Origin: Alteribacter keqinensis
GTDB lineage: Bacteria; Bacillota; Bacilli; Bacillales; Salisediminibacteriaceae
Reading direction: 5' to 3'
DNA: 64,000 bases
NCBI RefSeq assembly: GCF_003710255.1
Contig: NZ_RHIB01000003.1
Location: 1 to 64,000 of the forward strand
The position numbers and the translations under genes are program-made. This document shows positions 18,213 to 27,122 of this stretch, piece after piece (positions within the stretch are counted from its first letter, which is position 1; each line of letters opens with the position of its first letter). The notes under the pieces were generated by a model, which worked only from the letters and a program-made list of their open reading frames with translations, did not search any database and was not told the origin of the DNA.

Positions 18213-18338
18213 TAAAGTGTTTAAATGAGGGGGTAATCTGTTTAAAGGGACGGTTAATCTGTTTAAATGAGGGGTTAACCTGTTTAAAAGACCGGCTAAC
18301 CTGTTTAAAGAAGCAGCTAACCTGTTTAAACGGCTTTC
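18213..18338 (+). repeat. Periodic intergenic array 3 (TAACCTGTTTAAA type)
   Basis: Six units of exactly 21 bp begin at 18213, 18234, 18255, 18276, 18297 and 18318. Each has TAA(T/C)CTGTTTAAA or a close variant followed by an 8-bp variable part. On the minus strand the array is open as a heptapeptide repeat (FKQVNPS-like), which follows from the 21-bp period and is unlikely to be translated: I see no supported start. Confidence 0.92.
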
Positions 18339-18353
18339 GTGGGCCGAAAAAAC

Positions 18354-18384
18354 TGAAAAAGCGCCGGTCTAAGCCGGCGCTTCT
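18354..18384 (-). terminator. ABC-F gene terminator
   Basis: AGAAGCGCCGGC-TTA-GACCGGCGCTTTTT on the minus strand, immediately after the stop at 18387. Confidence 0.9.
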
Positions 18385-18386
18385 GT

Positions 18387-20321
18387 CTATTCCTGCAGGG
18401 ATTCCCATTCTTCCATGAGGGCGTCATTTTCCGCCTTTAGCTGTTCGAGTTTTGCGTTCAGATCCATGGATTTTTCGTGATCCTGGTAGATGTTGGGATC
18501 GGCCATCTGTTCTTCGATGGCCGCGATTTCCTCTTCGTTTTCTTCAATTTTCGCTTCCGATGCTTCTATTCGTCTCTGGCGCTGGCGCTCGAGCTTCTTC
18601 ATTTCTTTCTCCCGCTCGTAGTCCTGCTTCGTCTGTTTGTCGGAGTCATCGGCTGTTGCGTTTGCGGCCTGCGTTTTTTCTTCCTTTAGAGCGTCCCATT
18701 CGAGTTGCTCTGCTTTTTTCGCCGCATAGTAATCGTAGTCCCCGAGGTAGTTGGTGAGGCCGTCAGGGGCGAGCTCCACCACCCGTGTTGCCATCCGGTT
18801 CACAAAGTACCGGTCGTGGGAAACGAAAAGGAGGGTGCCGGGATAGTCGATCAGGGCGTTCTCCAGTACTTCCTTGCTGTCGAGATCCAGATGGTTGGTC
18901 GGCTCATCGAGAATCAGGAAGTTGGCTTTCTGCATCATTAGCTTGGCGAGAACGAGCCGGGCTTTTTCCCCGCCGCTCAAGTCCCGCACGTGCTTGAGGA
19001 CGTCTTCGCCGCTGAAAAGGAAGTTCCCGAGCACGGTGCGGATGTCTTTCTCCGGTGTGGTCGGGTACTCGTCCCACAGCTCCTGAAGGACGGTTTTGTT
19101 CGTGGTGAGCCGGGTCTGCTCCTGATCGTAGTAGCCCACTGTCACGTTGCTTCCAAACCGGATCGACCCTTCGAGAGGCTCAAGCGTCCGGTGAATCGTC
19201 TTTAGGAGGGTCGACTTGCCGATCCCGTTCGGACCTAGAAGGGCGACGCTTTCACCCCGGTCCAGCTTCAGGCTGATGTTTCTTGTGAGGGCTTCCCCGT
19301 CGTAGCCGACAGCGAGGTTATCGGTCATGAGAACGTCGTTGCCGCTTTGGCGCTGGATTTGAAAGGAGAACTGAGCTGATTTGTCGTCATCTTTTGGCCG
19401 GTCCATCATCGTCATCCGTTCGAGCTGTTTGCGCCGGCTCTGGGCACGCTTGCTTGTAGATGCCCGTGCCAGGTTTTTCTGGACGAACTCCTCAAGGCGC
19501 TTTACTTCGCCCTGCTGTTTTTCGAACTGCTTCAATTCAAGCTCGAGACGCTTCGCTTTTTCATCCAGGTAGTGGCTGTAGTTTCCGACATATTTGGTTG
19601 TCTGCTGAAACGACAGCTCGTAGACGTGATCGACGATGCGGTCGAGGAAATAGCGGTCGTGGGAAACGATTAGAATCGCCCCGTCATAGCCGCTTAGATA
19701 GTTTTCAAGCCACGTCATCGTATCGATGTCCAGGTGGTTGGTGGGCTCGTCCAGAATGAGAAGTTCCGGTTTTGTTAAGAGAAGCTTTCCGAGAGCGAGT
19801 CTTGTTTTTTGCCCGCCGCTCAGTGAGCTGATGGGTGTGGCGTAGTCAAAGTCGGCGAACTGGAGGCCGGACAGGATGCTTCTGATGTCCGCCTCATACT
19901 GATAGCCGCCTTTGTCCTTGAAGTCCTGCTGGAGCTGGTCGTAGTCTTTGAGCAGCTTGTCGTATTGCGTTGCCTGACCGGTGACGGCGGGGTCGCTCAT
20001 GGATGCTTCCATGTCCCGGAGGCGTTTCTCCATTTTCTGCAGGTGGGAAAAAACGGTGAGCATCTCGTCCCAGATGGAGCGGTCCGACTCGAGGCCGCTG
20101 CTCTGGGCGAGGTAGCCGACGTTCACGTCCTTTGGAATGATCAGATCTCCTGTGTCGTAGGTCATTTCGCCTGCGATGATTTTTAACAGCGTGGATTTGC
20201 CGGCGCCGTTTCTTCCGACGAGGGCCACGCGCTGTCTGCTTTGTACTTCGAGTTTTACATTTTCTAAAATCGGCTCTGCGCCGAATGATTTTGAAAGTTG
20301 TACGCACTGCAATAAAATCAT
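18387..20321 (-). CDS. ydiF: ABC-F family ATPase (YdiF type)
   Basis: A 644-residue soluble protein with two ATPase domains and no membrane helices. The first has GRNGAGKST, LSGGQKTRLALG and DEPTNHLD; the second GPNGIGKST, LSGGEKARLVLA and DEPTNHLD. The linker between them is charged, and a Glu/Lys-rich coiled coil forms the C-terminal 90 residues. ABC-F proteins act on the ribosome as translation factors or protect it from antibiotics. The position after tsaD and before moaC-rex matches ydiF in B. subtilis, which I use for the name. It is transcribed against its neighbours. Confidence 0.93.
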   Translation of the reverse strand: MILLQCVQLSKSFGAEPILENVKLEVQSRQRVALVGRNGAGKSTLLKIIAGEMTYDTGDLIIPKDVNVGYLAQSSGLESDRSIWDEMLTVFSHLQKMEKRLRDMEASMSDPAVTGQATQYDKLLKDYDQLQQDFKDKGGYQYEADIRSILSGLQFADFDYATPISSLSGGQKTRLALGKLLLTKPELLILDEPTNHLDIDTMTWLENYLSGYDGAILIVSHDRYFLDRIVDHVYELSFQQTTKYVGNYSHYLDEKAKRLELELKQFEKQQGEVKRLEEFVQKNLARASTSKRAQSRRKQLERMTMMDRPKDDDKSAQFSFQIQRQSGNDVLMTDNLAVGYDGEALTRNISLKLDRGESVALLGPNGIGKSTLLKTIHRTLEPLEGSIRFGSNVTVGYYDQEQTRLTTNKTVLQELWDEYPTTPEKDIRTVLGNFLFSGEDVLKHVRDLSGGEKARLVLAKLMMQKANFLILDEPTNHLDLDSKEVLENALIDYPGTLLFVSHDRYFVNRMATRVVELAPDGLTNYLGDYDYYAAKKAEQLEWDALKEEKTQAANATADDSDKQTKQDYEREKEMKKLERQRQRRIEASEAKIEENEEEIAAIEEQMADPNIYQDHEKSMDLNAKLEQLKAENDALMEEWESLQE

Positions 20322-20420
20322 GTGTATTCATCCTCACTGTAAGCGCTCTGTGTCTGGTTTTAAGTTTACAGGAAGGGGAGAAGTTGAACAACTGTTGGAG
20401 GCGAAAGTTCAGGGGTCAAA

Positions 20421-20552
20421 GTTCAGGGGTCTGTCCCCCGAACATTGCGCTGAACATGTTGACATGTGAAGGGGAGGTGGAGTACTACCACAGGAGAGTG
20501 TGAAGGAGCGGGTTTTACACGGATTAACACAATTGTTCGGGGGACAGACCCC
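20421..20552 (+). repeat. 132-bp MITE-like element, copy A
   Basis: The ends are inverted repeats: GGGGTCTGTCCCCCGAACA at the left and TGTTCGGGGGACAGACCCC at the right. The interior is nearly identical to copy B at 23175-23306 in the same orientation. No transposase is encoded. Confidence 0.88.
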
Positions 20553-20609
20553 GAAAAGACCCCGAAAATAGAACCTGGGAATGTGGGGGAAATTAGGCGG
20601 ACTTTCATA

Positions 20610-20638
20610 TTGACGTCTGCATGTAATGGTGATATATT
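20610..20638 (+). promoter_or_regulatory. Sigma-A promoter of the amino-acid ABC operon
   Basis: TTGACG, 17 bp, TATATT. It lies 58 bp downstream of repeat copy A and about 66 bp before the start codon. Confidence 0.75.
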
Positions 20639-20704
20639 TTTGTAAGTGAATTTAATCCCGATTTAACAACTAAGGATTATCGGGAAAAAGGGTGGATGAT
20701 TATT

Positions 20705-21577
20705 ATGAAGAAAATGGTTTCTCTACTTAGCTTATCTTTTTTATTGGGGCTGGCTGCTTGCAGCACTGTTGATGAAGATACAAACGAAAACACAGACACA
20801 TCGGGAGATGACGCAGAAGCCGCAGACAGCGCGTGGGAAGAAATTCAGGAAACGGGGACGCTCGTTGTGGGAACGTCCGGGACGTATGCCCCTGTCACGT
20901 ATCATGAAGACAATGAATTAACAGGCTTCGATGTAGAGCTTGTCCGTGAGATTGCGGACCGCCTCGGCGTTGAAGCAGAATTTACGACAATGGATTTTGA
21001 CGGCATTCAGCCGGCACTTCGTAACGGCCAGATTCATTTGGCAGCCAACGACTTTGCGATTACAGAAGATCGTGAGGAAGCGTTTGAACTCACGGATCCT
21101 TACAAGTTTTCCTATGGATCTGTAATTGTTCGAGCGGAGGATGCGGATCGTTTTGAAACTGCCCGTGACCTGGAAGGGGTTCCGGTCGCTCTTGGGTCCC
21201 TTACGAGTAACTATGCACAGTTTGCCGAGAACATCGGAGCTGACGGCTCTGCCTATGACGGGGGAACAGAAGCGATTCTTCGTGACGTGATCAACGGAAA
21301 CCGCGATGCGTACTTGAATGACGTCCTTGTTCTTCAGCGTACGGTTGAAGAGTTTGGCGATGATCGTCTTGTAGTGGCGGATCAGGTGAAGTACCATGCG
21401 ACGGAAAGTGTCATGATGATGAGGAAAGGAAACACAGATTTAAAAGAAGCGATTGACGAAGCGATCGCTGAATTGCATGAAGATGGAACGATTGCGGCTC
21501 TGTCTGAAGAGTTCCTCGGAGCGGACGTATCGGAGCCTGCAGATACAGACGAGATCGTCGGTTTGGACGGGGAATAA
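20705..21577 (+). CDS. Amino-acid ABC transporter, substrate-binding lipoprotein
   Basis: A 290-residue lipoprotein: the signal peptide ends in the lipobox LAAC (about residues 15-18), followed by an acidic linker rich in Asp, Glu and Thr. The SBP_bac_3 domain begins with GTLVVGTSGTYAPVTYHEDNE and contains FDVELVREIADRLG, the polar amino-acid binder pattern. Cystine, glutamine or arginine are possible ligands. ATG 20705 has better spacing from AAAAGGG than 20696. It is first in an operon with permease and ATPase genes. Confidence 0.93.
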   Translation: MKKMVSLLSLSFLLGLAACSTVDEDTNENTDTSGDDAEAADSAWEEIQETGTLVVGTSGTYAPVTYHEDNELTGFDVELVREIADRLGVEAEFTTMDFDGIQPALRNGQIHLAANDFAITEDREEAFELTDPYKFSYGSVIVRAEDADRFETARDLEGVPVALGSLTSNYAQFAENIGADGSAYDGGTEAILRDVINGNRDAYLNDVLVLQRTVEEFGDDRLVVADQVKYHATESVMMMRKGNTDLKEAIDEAIAELHEDGTIAALSEEFLGADVSEPADTDEIVGLDGE

Positions 21578-21587
21578 TAAAAGGATA

Positions 21588-21626
21588 AAACAAGATACAA
21601 GGGTTAAACGCTCTTGTATCTTTTTA
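21588..21626 (+). terminator. Intra-operon hairpin after the binding-protein gene
   Basis: GATACAAGGG and CTCTTGTATC pair and are followed by TTTTTAG. Its position between the binding-protein and permease genes suggests a partial terminator that makes more binding protein than membrane component. Confidence 0.75.
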
Positions 21627-21646
21627 GTGAAGAAAGAAGGGATTTG

Positions 21647-22348
21647 ATGATTGACTGGTTTAATCAGATTCAATGGGAATATCTTTACGACCCTGAACTG
21701 GCTTGGAATTCGCTTCCACTGCTTCTGAAGGGTTTGCAGATTACGCTGATCATTGCCTTGTCGAGTATGGTGATTTCTCTTGTGCTGGGCTTATTTTTAG
21801 CCGTTGCCCGCATGTCAAAACGCTGGTTTATCCGCTGGCCGGCGAGAATGTATATCTCTTTTATGCGGGGCACGCCGCTGTTGGTGTTCCTATTTATTCT
21901 TTATTACGGCATTCCAGTGCTCGGGGTGCAGTTCAGCAGTGCGATTGTGGCTGCCATCGTAGGGATCAGCCTGAACTTTGCGGCATATAACGCCGAGGTA
22001 ATCCGATCGGCCATCATGAGTGTACCAAGGGGCCAGTGGGAATCTGCGGCTTCTCTTCAAATGACCTACTGGCAGACGATGCGCCGCGTTGTCATTCCAC
22101 AGGCAACACGGATTGCCCTGCCTCCAACGACGAACATCTTTTTGGATATTGTGAAAGGAACATCTCTTGCCTCTGTTATTACTGTGCATGAGTTGCTTTA
22201 CAGCGCCCGTCTGGTGGCAGGACAGACGTTTGATTCCATGACGATGTACATTACGGCAGCCCTTATCTACTGGGCGGTCTGTATTGTAATCGGCTACTTC
22301 CAGGAACGGCTGGAGAAGCGGTACAACCGCTATTTAACGAAAAGGTAA
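21647..22348 (+). CDS. Amino-acid ABC transporter permease
   Basis: A 233-residue inner-membrane protein with about five helices. FMRGTPLLVFLFILYYGIP and EVIRSAIMSVPRGQWESAASL (the EAA loop that contacts the ATPase) are typical of the HisMQ polar amino-acid group. The frame is open upstream to 21614, but ATG 21647 follows GAAGGGA and starts at the normal N-terminus. Confidence 0.93.
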   Translation: MIDWFNQIQWEYLYDPELAWNSLPLLLKGLQITLIIALSSMVISLVLGLFLAVARMSKRWFIRWPARMYISFMRGTPLLVFLFILYYGIPVLGVQFSSAIVAAIVGISLNFAAYNAEVIRSAIMSVPRGQWESAASLQMTYWQTMRRVVIPQATRIALPPTTNIFLDIVKGTSLASVITVHELLYSARLVAGQTFDSMTMYITAALIYWAVCIVIGYFQERLEKRYNRYLTKR

Positions 22349-22363
22349 AGGAGGGAATGCGTG

Positions 22364-23104
22364 ATGATTTCTGTAGCAAAGCTGAAAAAGGTGTTTGACG
22401 GTACGACGGTGCTCAAGTCCATCGATTTTTCGGTGGAAAAAGGGGAAGTAGTGTGTCTCGTAGGCCCGTCCGGATCGGGGAAGACCACGTTGTTACGCTG
22501 TCTGAATCTCCTTGAAGTCCCGGAGGAAGGGACGGTTGCGATCGGGAAAAAGACCGTTGATTTTGGCGGGAAAAAGCTGTCACGCAAAGATACAAACGAG
22601 CTTCGGGCTTATTCAGGCATGGTGTTTCAAGGGTTTCACCTGTTTCCTCATAAAACCGTGATTGAAAACATTATCGAAGCGCCGCTGATTGTACAGGGCC
22701 GGGATAAGAATGAGCTTGTGAGAGAAGGAGAGGAGCTTCTAAAAAAGGTGGGGATGTTTGAGCACAAGGACAAATATCCTGATGCCTTATCCGGAGGACA
22801 GCAGCAGCGGGCAGCGATTGCCCGTGCGCTCATGATGAAACCGGAGGTGATGCTCTTTGATGAACCAACGTCAGCATTGGATCCCCAGACGGTGGGAGAA
22901 GTGCTCAGGGTCATGGAAGATCTGGCCCGGGAAGGGCAGACGATGGTGGTCGTGACCCACGAAATGAACTTCGCCCGTCGCGTGTCGGACAAAGTGCTCT
23001 TTATGGACGGGGGCTACATCGTGGAAAGCGGCACGCCTGAAGAGGTGCTCACCACACCAAAAGAAGAAAGAACAAGAGAGTTTCTGCAGCTTTTGGAGGA
23101 ATAG
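22364..23104 (+). CDS. Amino-acid ABC transporter ATPase
   Basis: A 246-residue ATPase with GPSGSGKTT (Walker A), [15 protein letters not shown] (signature) and [13 protein letters not shown] (Walker B). AAAGGAGGG lies 8 nt before ATG 22364. It completes the importer encoded by the two genes upstream. Confidence 0.95.
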   Translation: MISVAKLKKVFDGTTVLKSIDFSVEKGEVVCLVGPSGSGKTTLLRCLNLLEVPEEGTVAIGKKTVDFGGKKLSRKDTNELRAYSGMVFQGFHLFPHKTVIENIIEAPLIVQGRDKNELVREGEELLKKVGMFEHKDKYPDALSGGQQQRAAIARALMMKPEVMLFDEPTSALDPQTVGEVLRVMEDLAREGQTMVVVTHEMNFARRVSDKVLFMDGGYIVESGTPEEVLTTPKEERTREFLQLLEE

Positions 23105-23115
23105 ATGATCAATGA

Positions 23116-23164
23116 AATGCCACAGCCGGAGAGGTGCGACCTCCCCGGCTGCCGCATTTTTGTG
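23116..23164 (+). terminator. Terminator of the amino-acid ABC operon
   Basis: A long stem (GCCGGAGAGGT with ACCTCCCCGGC) is followed by CGCATTTTTG. Confidence 0.8.
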
Positions 23165-23174
23165 TTCAGGAAAA

Positions 23175-23306
23175 GTTCGGGGGTCTGTCCCCCGAACATT
23201 GCGCTGAACCTGTTGACATGTGAAGGGGAGGTGGAGTATTACCACAGGAAAGTGTGAAGGAGCGGGTTTTACACGGATTAACACAATTGTTCGGGGGACA
23301 GACCCC
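23175..23306 (+). repeat. 132-bp MITE-like element, copy B
   Basis: Same length, same orientation and the same terminal inverted repeats as copy A (20421-20552), with only a few internal differences (for example GAACCTG for GAACATG). The two copies bracket the amino-acid ABC operon. Confidence 0.88.
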
Positions 23307-23430
23307 TGAAAGAGACCCCCCGGTTCCGACCCGGGTCCCCGGTCTTTGAGACTATCTTTTGCGGTCTTCGGGTGCAGATTGTGAAATGATGGTGTACAAT
23401 GGACAGGGAGAGATTGAAAGGAGACTTTTT

Positions 23431-23913
23431 ATGGGGTCATTTACACACTTTAATGAACAGGGCAGAGCGAAAATGGTCGACATCTCCGAAAAGAAGGAAA
23501 CGGTCCGCACGGCGGCCGCCCGCTCGGGTGTCATCGTAAACAAGGAGATTTACGAGGGAATCCGGGAAGGCACGATGAAAAAAGGGGACGTTCTTGCCGT
23601 TGCCCAGGTCGCAGGCGTCATGGCTGCCAAAAACACATCCCAGTGGATCCCGATGTGCCATCCGCTGTCGCTTTCAGGCGTAGACATTCGTTTTGACTGG
23701 GACACAGAAGAAGCGTACAAGCTTCTGATCGAGGTGCACGTAAAAACGAAGGGGAGTACAGGAGTAGAAATGGAAGCGTTAACATCCGCGTCCGCCACCG
23801 CCCTCACCGTTTATGACATGTGCAAAGCCCTCGGAAAAGACATGGTCATTATGCCTACATACCTTCTTGAAAAAACAGGCGGTAAAAACGGCGACTTCAA
23901 GAGAGAAGAATAA
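23431..23913 (+). CDS. moaC: Cyclic pyranopterin monophosphate synthase
   Basis: A 160-residue MoaC, the second step of molybdenum cofactor synthesis. [15 protein letters not shown] (about residues 69-83), [24 protein letters not shown] and the conserved Lys/Asp residues are all present. The start ATG 23431 follows AAAGGAG at 7 nt; the frame runs upstream without similarity. The moaC-rex order is the same as in B. subtilis. Confidence 0.96.
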   Translation: MGSFTHFNEQGRAKMVDISEKKETVRTAAARSGVIVNKEIYEGIREGTMKKGDVLAVAQVAGVMAAKNTSQWIPMCHPLSLSGVDIRFDWDTEEAYKLLIEVHVKTKGSTGVEMEALTSASATALTVYDMCKALGKDMVIMPTYLLEKTGGKNGDFKREE

Positions 23914-23990
23914 CGTTCTTTTGCTCGGCAGGCTCTGGCATTACCCGGGTCACGAGCCCTATATAAATAATACCGCAGCTATTTCGTATA

Positions 23991-24008
23991 AAAGGCAGGC
24001 CTGCCTTT
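23991..24008. promoter_or_regulatory. 18-bp perfect palindrome upstream of rex
   Basis: AAAGGCAGG-CCTGCCTTT lies between an A/T-rich promoter-like stretch and the rex ribosome site. It does not match the Rex operator (TTGTGA-N6-TCACAA), so a different protein may bind it, or it may be a transcript hairpin. Confidence 0.45.
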
Positions 24009-24048
24009 GAGGGAAAGGGAGAGAAGTTGCGAGGTTGGAGGCGAACAT

Positions 24049-24687
24049 ATGGATAACTTTGATCAAACCAAAATACCACAGGCAACGGCCAAACGTTTGC
24101 CGTTGTACTACCGATTTTTAGAAAGCCTGCAGGCATCAGGCAAGCACCGGGTTTCCTCATCCGAACTGAGCGAAGCGGTGAAAGTGGACAGCGCCACGAT
24201 CCGCCGGGATTTTTCCTATTTCGGCGCACTCGGCAAAAAGGGCTACGGCTACAATGTAAACTACCTGCTTACCTTTTTCAGAAAGACCCTCGACCAGGAC
24301 GAAGTCACCCGTGTGACACTGGTAGGGGTGGGGAATCTCGGAACCGCATTCCTAAACTACAACTTTACGAAATCAAACAACACCATTATTGAAATGGCGT
24401 TTGACGTTGACGAAAGTAAAGTAGGCCAGAATATTGGAAACGTTCCCATCTATCATTTGAATGACTTTAAGGAAAAAATCGACTCTCAGGTGGAAGTGGC
24501 GATCCTCACCGTTCCCGCCCATGCCGCCCAGGGTATTGCCGACGATATCGTAGAAGCCGGAATCAAAGGCATTCTGAACTTTACCCCGGCACGGCTGAGC
24601 GTACCGGACGATGTCCGCGTCCACCACATCGACCTGTCCGTGGAGCTCCAGTCACTTATTTACTTCCTCAAACACTATCCATTGTAA
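24049..24687 (+). CDS. rex: Redox-sensing transcriptional repressor Rex
   Basis: A 212-residue regulator. The N-terminal winged helix ([19 protein letters not shown], then [20 protein letters not shown]) is followed by a Rossmann fold with [15 protein letters not shown]. Rex senses the NADH/NAD+ ratio and represses fermentation and respiration genes when NAD+ is high. ATG 24049 follows TTGGAGG. In B. subtilis tatAy-tatCy come next; here they are absent. Confidence 0.97.
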   Translation: MDNFDQTKIPQATAKRLPLYYRFLESLQASGKHRVSSSELSEAVKVDSATIRRDFSYFGALGKKGYGYNVNYLLTFFRKTLDQDEVTRVTLVGVGNLGTAFLNYNFTKSNNTIIEMAFDVDESKVGQNIGNVPIYHLNDFKEKIDSQVEVAILTVPAHAAQGIADDIVEAGIKGILNFTPARLSVPDDVRVHHIDLSVELQSLIYFLKHYPL

Positions 24688-24691
24688 AAAG

Positions 24692-24734
24692 AACCGTCGT
24701 CTGCTTTGAAAGCCAAAGCAGATGACGGTTTTTC
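24692..24734 (+). terminator. rex terminator
   Basis: AACCGTCGTCTGCTTT pairs with AAAGCAGATGACGGTT and is followed by TTTC. Confidence 0.9.
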
Positions 24735-24811
24735 ACATGGGGCACTGTTTCCGGCTCCGGAAACAAGTTTTTATCCACAGCTAATCTTTGAGAATGGGAG
24801 AGGAGAAAGAC

Positions 24812-25285
24812 ATGATTACCATCAGAACTTTTGAAGAAAAAGACAAAACATTTATTCTCAAACTCGCCGCCCGCTTCGGCGAGTTTGAGCACGTGGGCTG
24901 GCGCGACCCCCGGGAGATGTCGGAAGCCCAGCTCCGACTTTCGGTCGAGTCAATCGATACAAATAAAGATCACCTTTTTGTGGCGGAGAAGGACGACGGG
25001 CGTCTGCTCGGCTATCTTGAAGTAGACGTACATACTGATTTTTTTACCCAAAAAAAGCAGGGGTATATCGCGGCCATTGCTGTATCCCGTGACGGGGAAG
25101 GGACCGGAGTCGGAAAGCGCCTGATCAAGAAGGCGGAGAGCTGGGCCCGGGCGGAAGGCTACGGGGAGCTTGTCCTCGGTGCCTTTGCCGCAAATGAGCG
25201 GGCCATCGCATTTTATAAGCGCCTCGGGTTTCAGATGGATACGGTTACGATGGTCAAAGAGCTTCGGGGCCGCGAGCAGGATTAA
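24812..25285 (+). CDS. GNAT family N-acetyltransferase
   Basis: A 157-residue GNAT protein. The acetyl-CoA loop is DGEGTGVGKRLIKKAESWA (about residues 93-111), followed by ELVLGAFAANERAIAFYKRLGFQ. Substrate not predictable. ATG 24812 follows GAGGAG. A perfect single DnaA box (TTATCCACA, 24771-24779) lies just upstream. Confidence 0.88.
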   Translation: MITIRTFEEKDKTFILKLAARFGEFEHVGWRDPREMSEAQLRLSVESIDTNKDHLFVAEKDDGRLLGYLEVDVHTDFFTQKKQGYIAAIAVSRDGEGTGVGKRLIKKAESWARAEGYGELVLGAFAANERAIAFYKRLGFQMDTVTMVKELRGREQD

Positions 25286-25358
25286 CAGATTCATGGTATG
25301 ATAGAAAGAGGTATTTCGTGTAGCGAAATGAAGCAAAACAAAAGCAGGTGACTCTCAC

Positions 25359-26777
25359 GTGGCTAAAATTCCACATAAATGGATTGTGTTATTCGCGGTA
25401 TTGCTCGGAACGTTTACGATTATTTTAAACAACAGCATGTTAAACCCCGGCGTCCCCCACCTGATGGACGTGTTTGATGCCGATGCGGTCGCAACGGGCT
25501 GGGTGATCACCATCTTCATGGTCACGATGGGAATCACCATGCCTCTCACCGGCTACCTCGGCGACAAGTTCGGGAAAAAGAATCTGTATCTCTTCGGGCT
25601 TCTGCTCTTTGTCCTCGGCTCGATCCTCGGGTCAATGAGCTGGAACCTGTCGTCGCTGATTTTGTTCAGGGGACTTCAGGGAATCGGCGGCGGATTTATT
25701 ATGCCGTTGTCTCTCGTGTTTCTTTTTGAAGTGTTCGAGAAACGTGAGCGGGGCATGGCCATGGGCATCTGGGGCATCGCCGCCATGATGGCGCCTACGA
25801 TCGGACCGACGCTGGGGGGCGTGATCATCGAGCTCGGCACCTGGCAGTGGTTGTTTCTCTGTAACGTGCCTACCGGTGTTCTCGGACTGATTTTTTCGTC
25901 GATTTATTTGAAGAAAAGCAAGCCGAACAAAAACATCACCTTTGACGGCAGCGGCTTTGTGACGGTGACGATCGGGGTGGGCTCGGTGCTCTTTGCCCTC
26001 GGGCGGATCAGTGAGCTCGCCCACCTGACCAATCCGGTCAACATCTCACTCATCGTGATCGGTTTTGCGGCCTTGGCGCTGTTCGTGAAAATTGAGAACG
26101 GCAAAGAACAGCCGCTGCTTGATTTGTCGATCTTTAAAATTAAGCCGTATACGATCAGCATTTGGATCGGAATTGTGAGTTCCATCAGTTTGTTCGGAGG
26201 AATCTTCCTGATCCCGCTGCTCGTACAAAACGTTTATGGCTACGGGGCGATTATGACGGGACTGGTGTTTTTGCCGTCGGCGCTGTTGATGGGGCTCTGC
26301 ATGACGATCGGCGGACGGATTCTGGACAAGCGGGGACCGTCGGGCGTGGTGACGGCTGGGCTTGCCCTTTCATTTACGGGGACGATCATGTTCGGGTTCA
26401 TCTCCATGGAGACGGCCCTCTGGGTATTGTTTGCGCTGAACGCGCTGCGGGGGATCGGCATGGGCTTCAGCATGATGCCGTCCACGACGACGGGAATGAA
26501 CGCGATTCCCGAGCAGATGATTTCGCGGGGATCAGCCATGAATAATGTATTGAGGCAGATGAGCTCGGCACTCGGAATCGTGTTTATGAGTGTGTATTTC
26601 GAAGTGCGGCGGGCCCAGGTGATGGGCGCGAACGGCATGTCGCTGGAGGAAGCGAGTCTTAAAGCCATCACAGAAGGATTTATCGTCATTTCCGTGCTCC
26701 TGCTCGTCTCGATACCGGCGGGCTGGGTGCTGGGGCGCGAAGTGAAGAAGCATGACGCGCGGGAGAAGTCTGCGTGA
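25359..26777 (+). CDS. MFS drug-efflux transporter, DHA2 (14-helix) type
   Basis: A 472-residue transporter with about 14 membrane helices. Motif A is GYLGDKFGKKNLYLFG (about residues 66-81), and motif C, MMAPTIGPTLGGV, marks an exporter. It resembles the LmrB/EmrB group of proton antiporters. The start is GTG with AGCAGGTGA upstream. It stands alone in the region that replaces the tat genes. Confidence 0.92.
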   Translation: MAKIPHKWIVLFAVLLGTFTIILNNSMLNPGVPHLMDVFDADAVATGWVITIFMVTMGITMPLTGYLGDKFGKKNLYLFGLLLFVLGSILGSMSWNLSSLILFRGLQGIGGGFIMPLSLVFLFEVFEKRERGMAMGIWGIAAMMAPTIGPTLGGVIIELGTWQWLFLCNVPTGVLGLIFSSIYLKKSKPNKNITFDGSGFVTVTIGVGSVLFALGRISELAHLTNPVNISLIVIGFAALALFVKIENGKEQPLLDLSIFKIKPYTISIWIGIVSSISLFGGIFLIPLLVQNVYGYGAIMTGLVFLPSALLMGLCMTIGGRILDKRGPSGVVTAGLALSFTGTIMFGFISMETALWVLFALNALRGIGMGFSMMPSTTTGMNAIPEQMISRGSAMNNVLRQMSSALGIVFMSVYFEVRRAQVMGANGMSLEEASLKAITEGFIVISVLLLVSIPAGWVLGREVKKHDAREKSA

Positions 26778-26829
26778 TGATTTGTTGAGCGGCTTCCTTT
26801 TTATAGAGGAGGTCTTTTTTTGTGTGAGT

Positions 26830-26934
26830 GGCAGAATTAAAGAGATTTGCGGCAGAAAAAAGAGGGTTATCGGCAGAATAAAAGACGTTTTCGGAAGAAT
26901 TATCGTTGTTTTTGGAAGAATTGTCACGGGGGGA
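26830..26934 (+). repeat. Periodic intergenic array 4 (GGCAGAATTAAAG type)
   Basis: Five units of exactly 21 bp start at 26830, 26851, 26872, 26893 and 26914, each beginning GG(C/A)AGAA. Confidence 0.92.
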
Positions 26935-27017
26935 TGGATGCGATGATGATAAAAAAGGTGATGGTAATTGGAGAGCGGTTTCCCTTTTTATAGAGGGGGG
27001 GCGTTTTTTGTGTGAGT

Positions 27018-27122
27018 GGCAGAATTAAAGAGATTTGCGGCAGAAAAAAGAGGATTATCGGCAGAATAAAAGACGTATTCGGAAGAATTATTGTTGTTTT
27101 TGGAAGAACTGTCACGCGGGAT
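27018..27122 (+). repeat. Periodic intergenic array 5, copy of array 4
   Basis: Five 21-bp units at 27018, 27039, 27060, 27081 and 27102. It is the second copy created by the 188-bp duplication. Confidence 0.92.

Noticed and set aside
18213-18338. Regular repeats considered as a CRISPR array
   Set aside because: The unit is 21 bp with about 8 bp variable, too short for repeats plus spacers; there are no cas genes, and repeats are degenerate.
20423-20608. Small frames inside the 132-bp repeats (RGTDP-ending peptides)
   Set aside because: They appear in both repeat copies only because the element is repeated; no start signals.
23386-23402. TTGTGAAATGATGG upstream of moaC considered as a Rex operator
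   Set aside because: Only the left half fits TTGTGA-N6-TCACAA; the right half (GTGTACAA) does not.
26532-26927. Minus-strand frame with repeated ILPKTSFILP-like heptads
   Set aside because: The heptads are the 21-bp array read as codons, and the rest is antisense to the MFS gene. No ribosome site was seen. The same applies to the FKQVNPS-type frame at 18124-18408.
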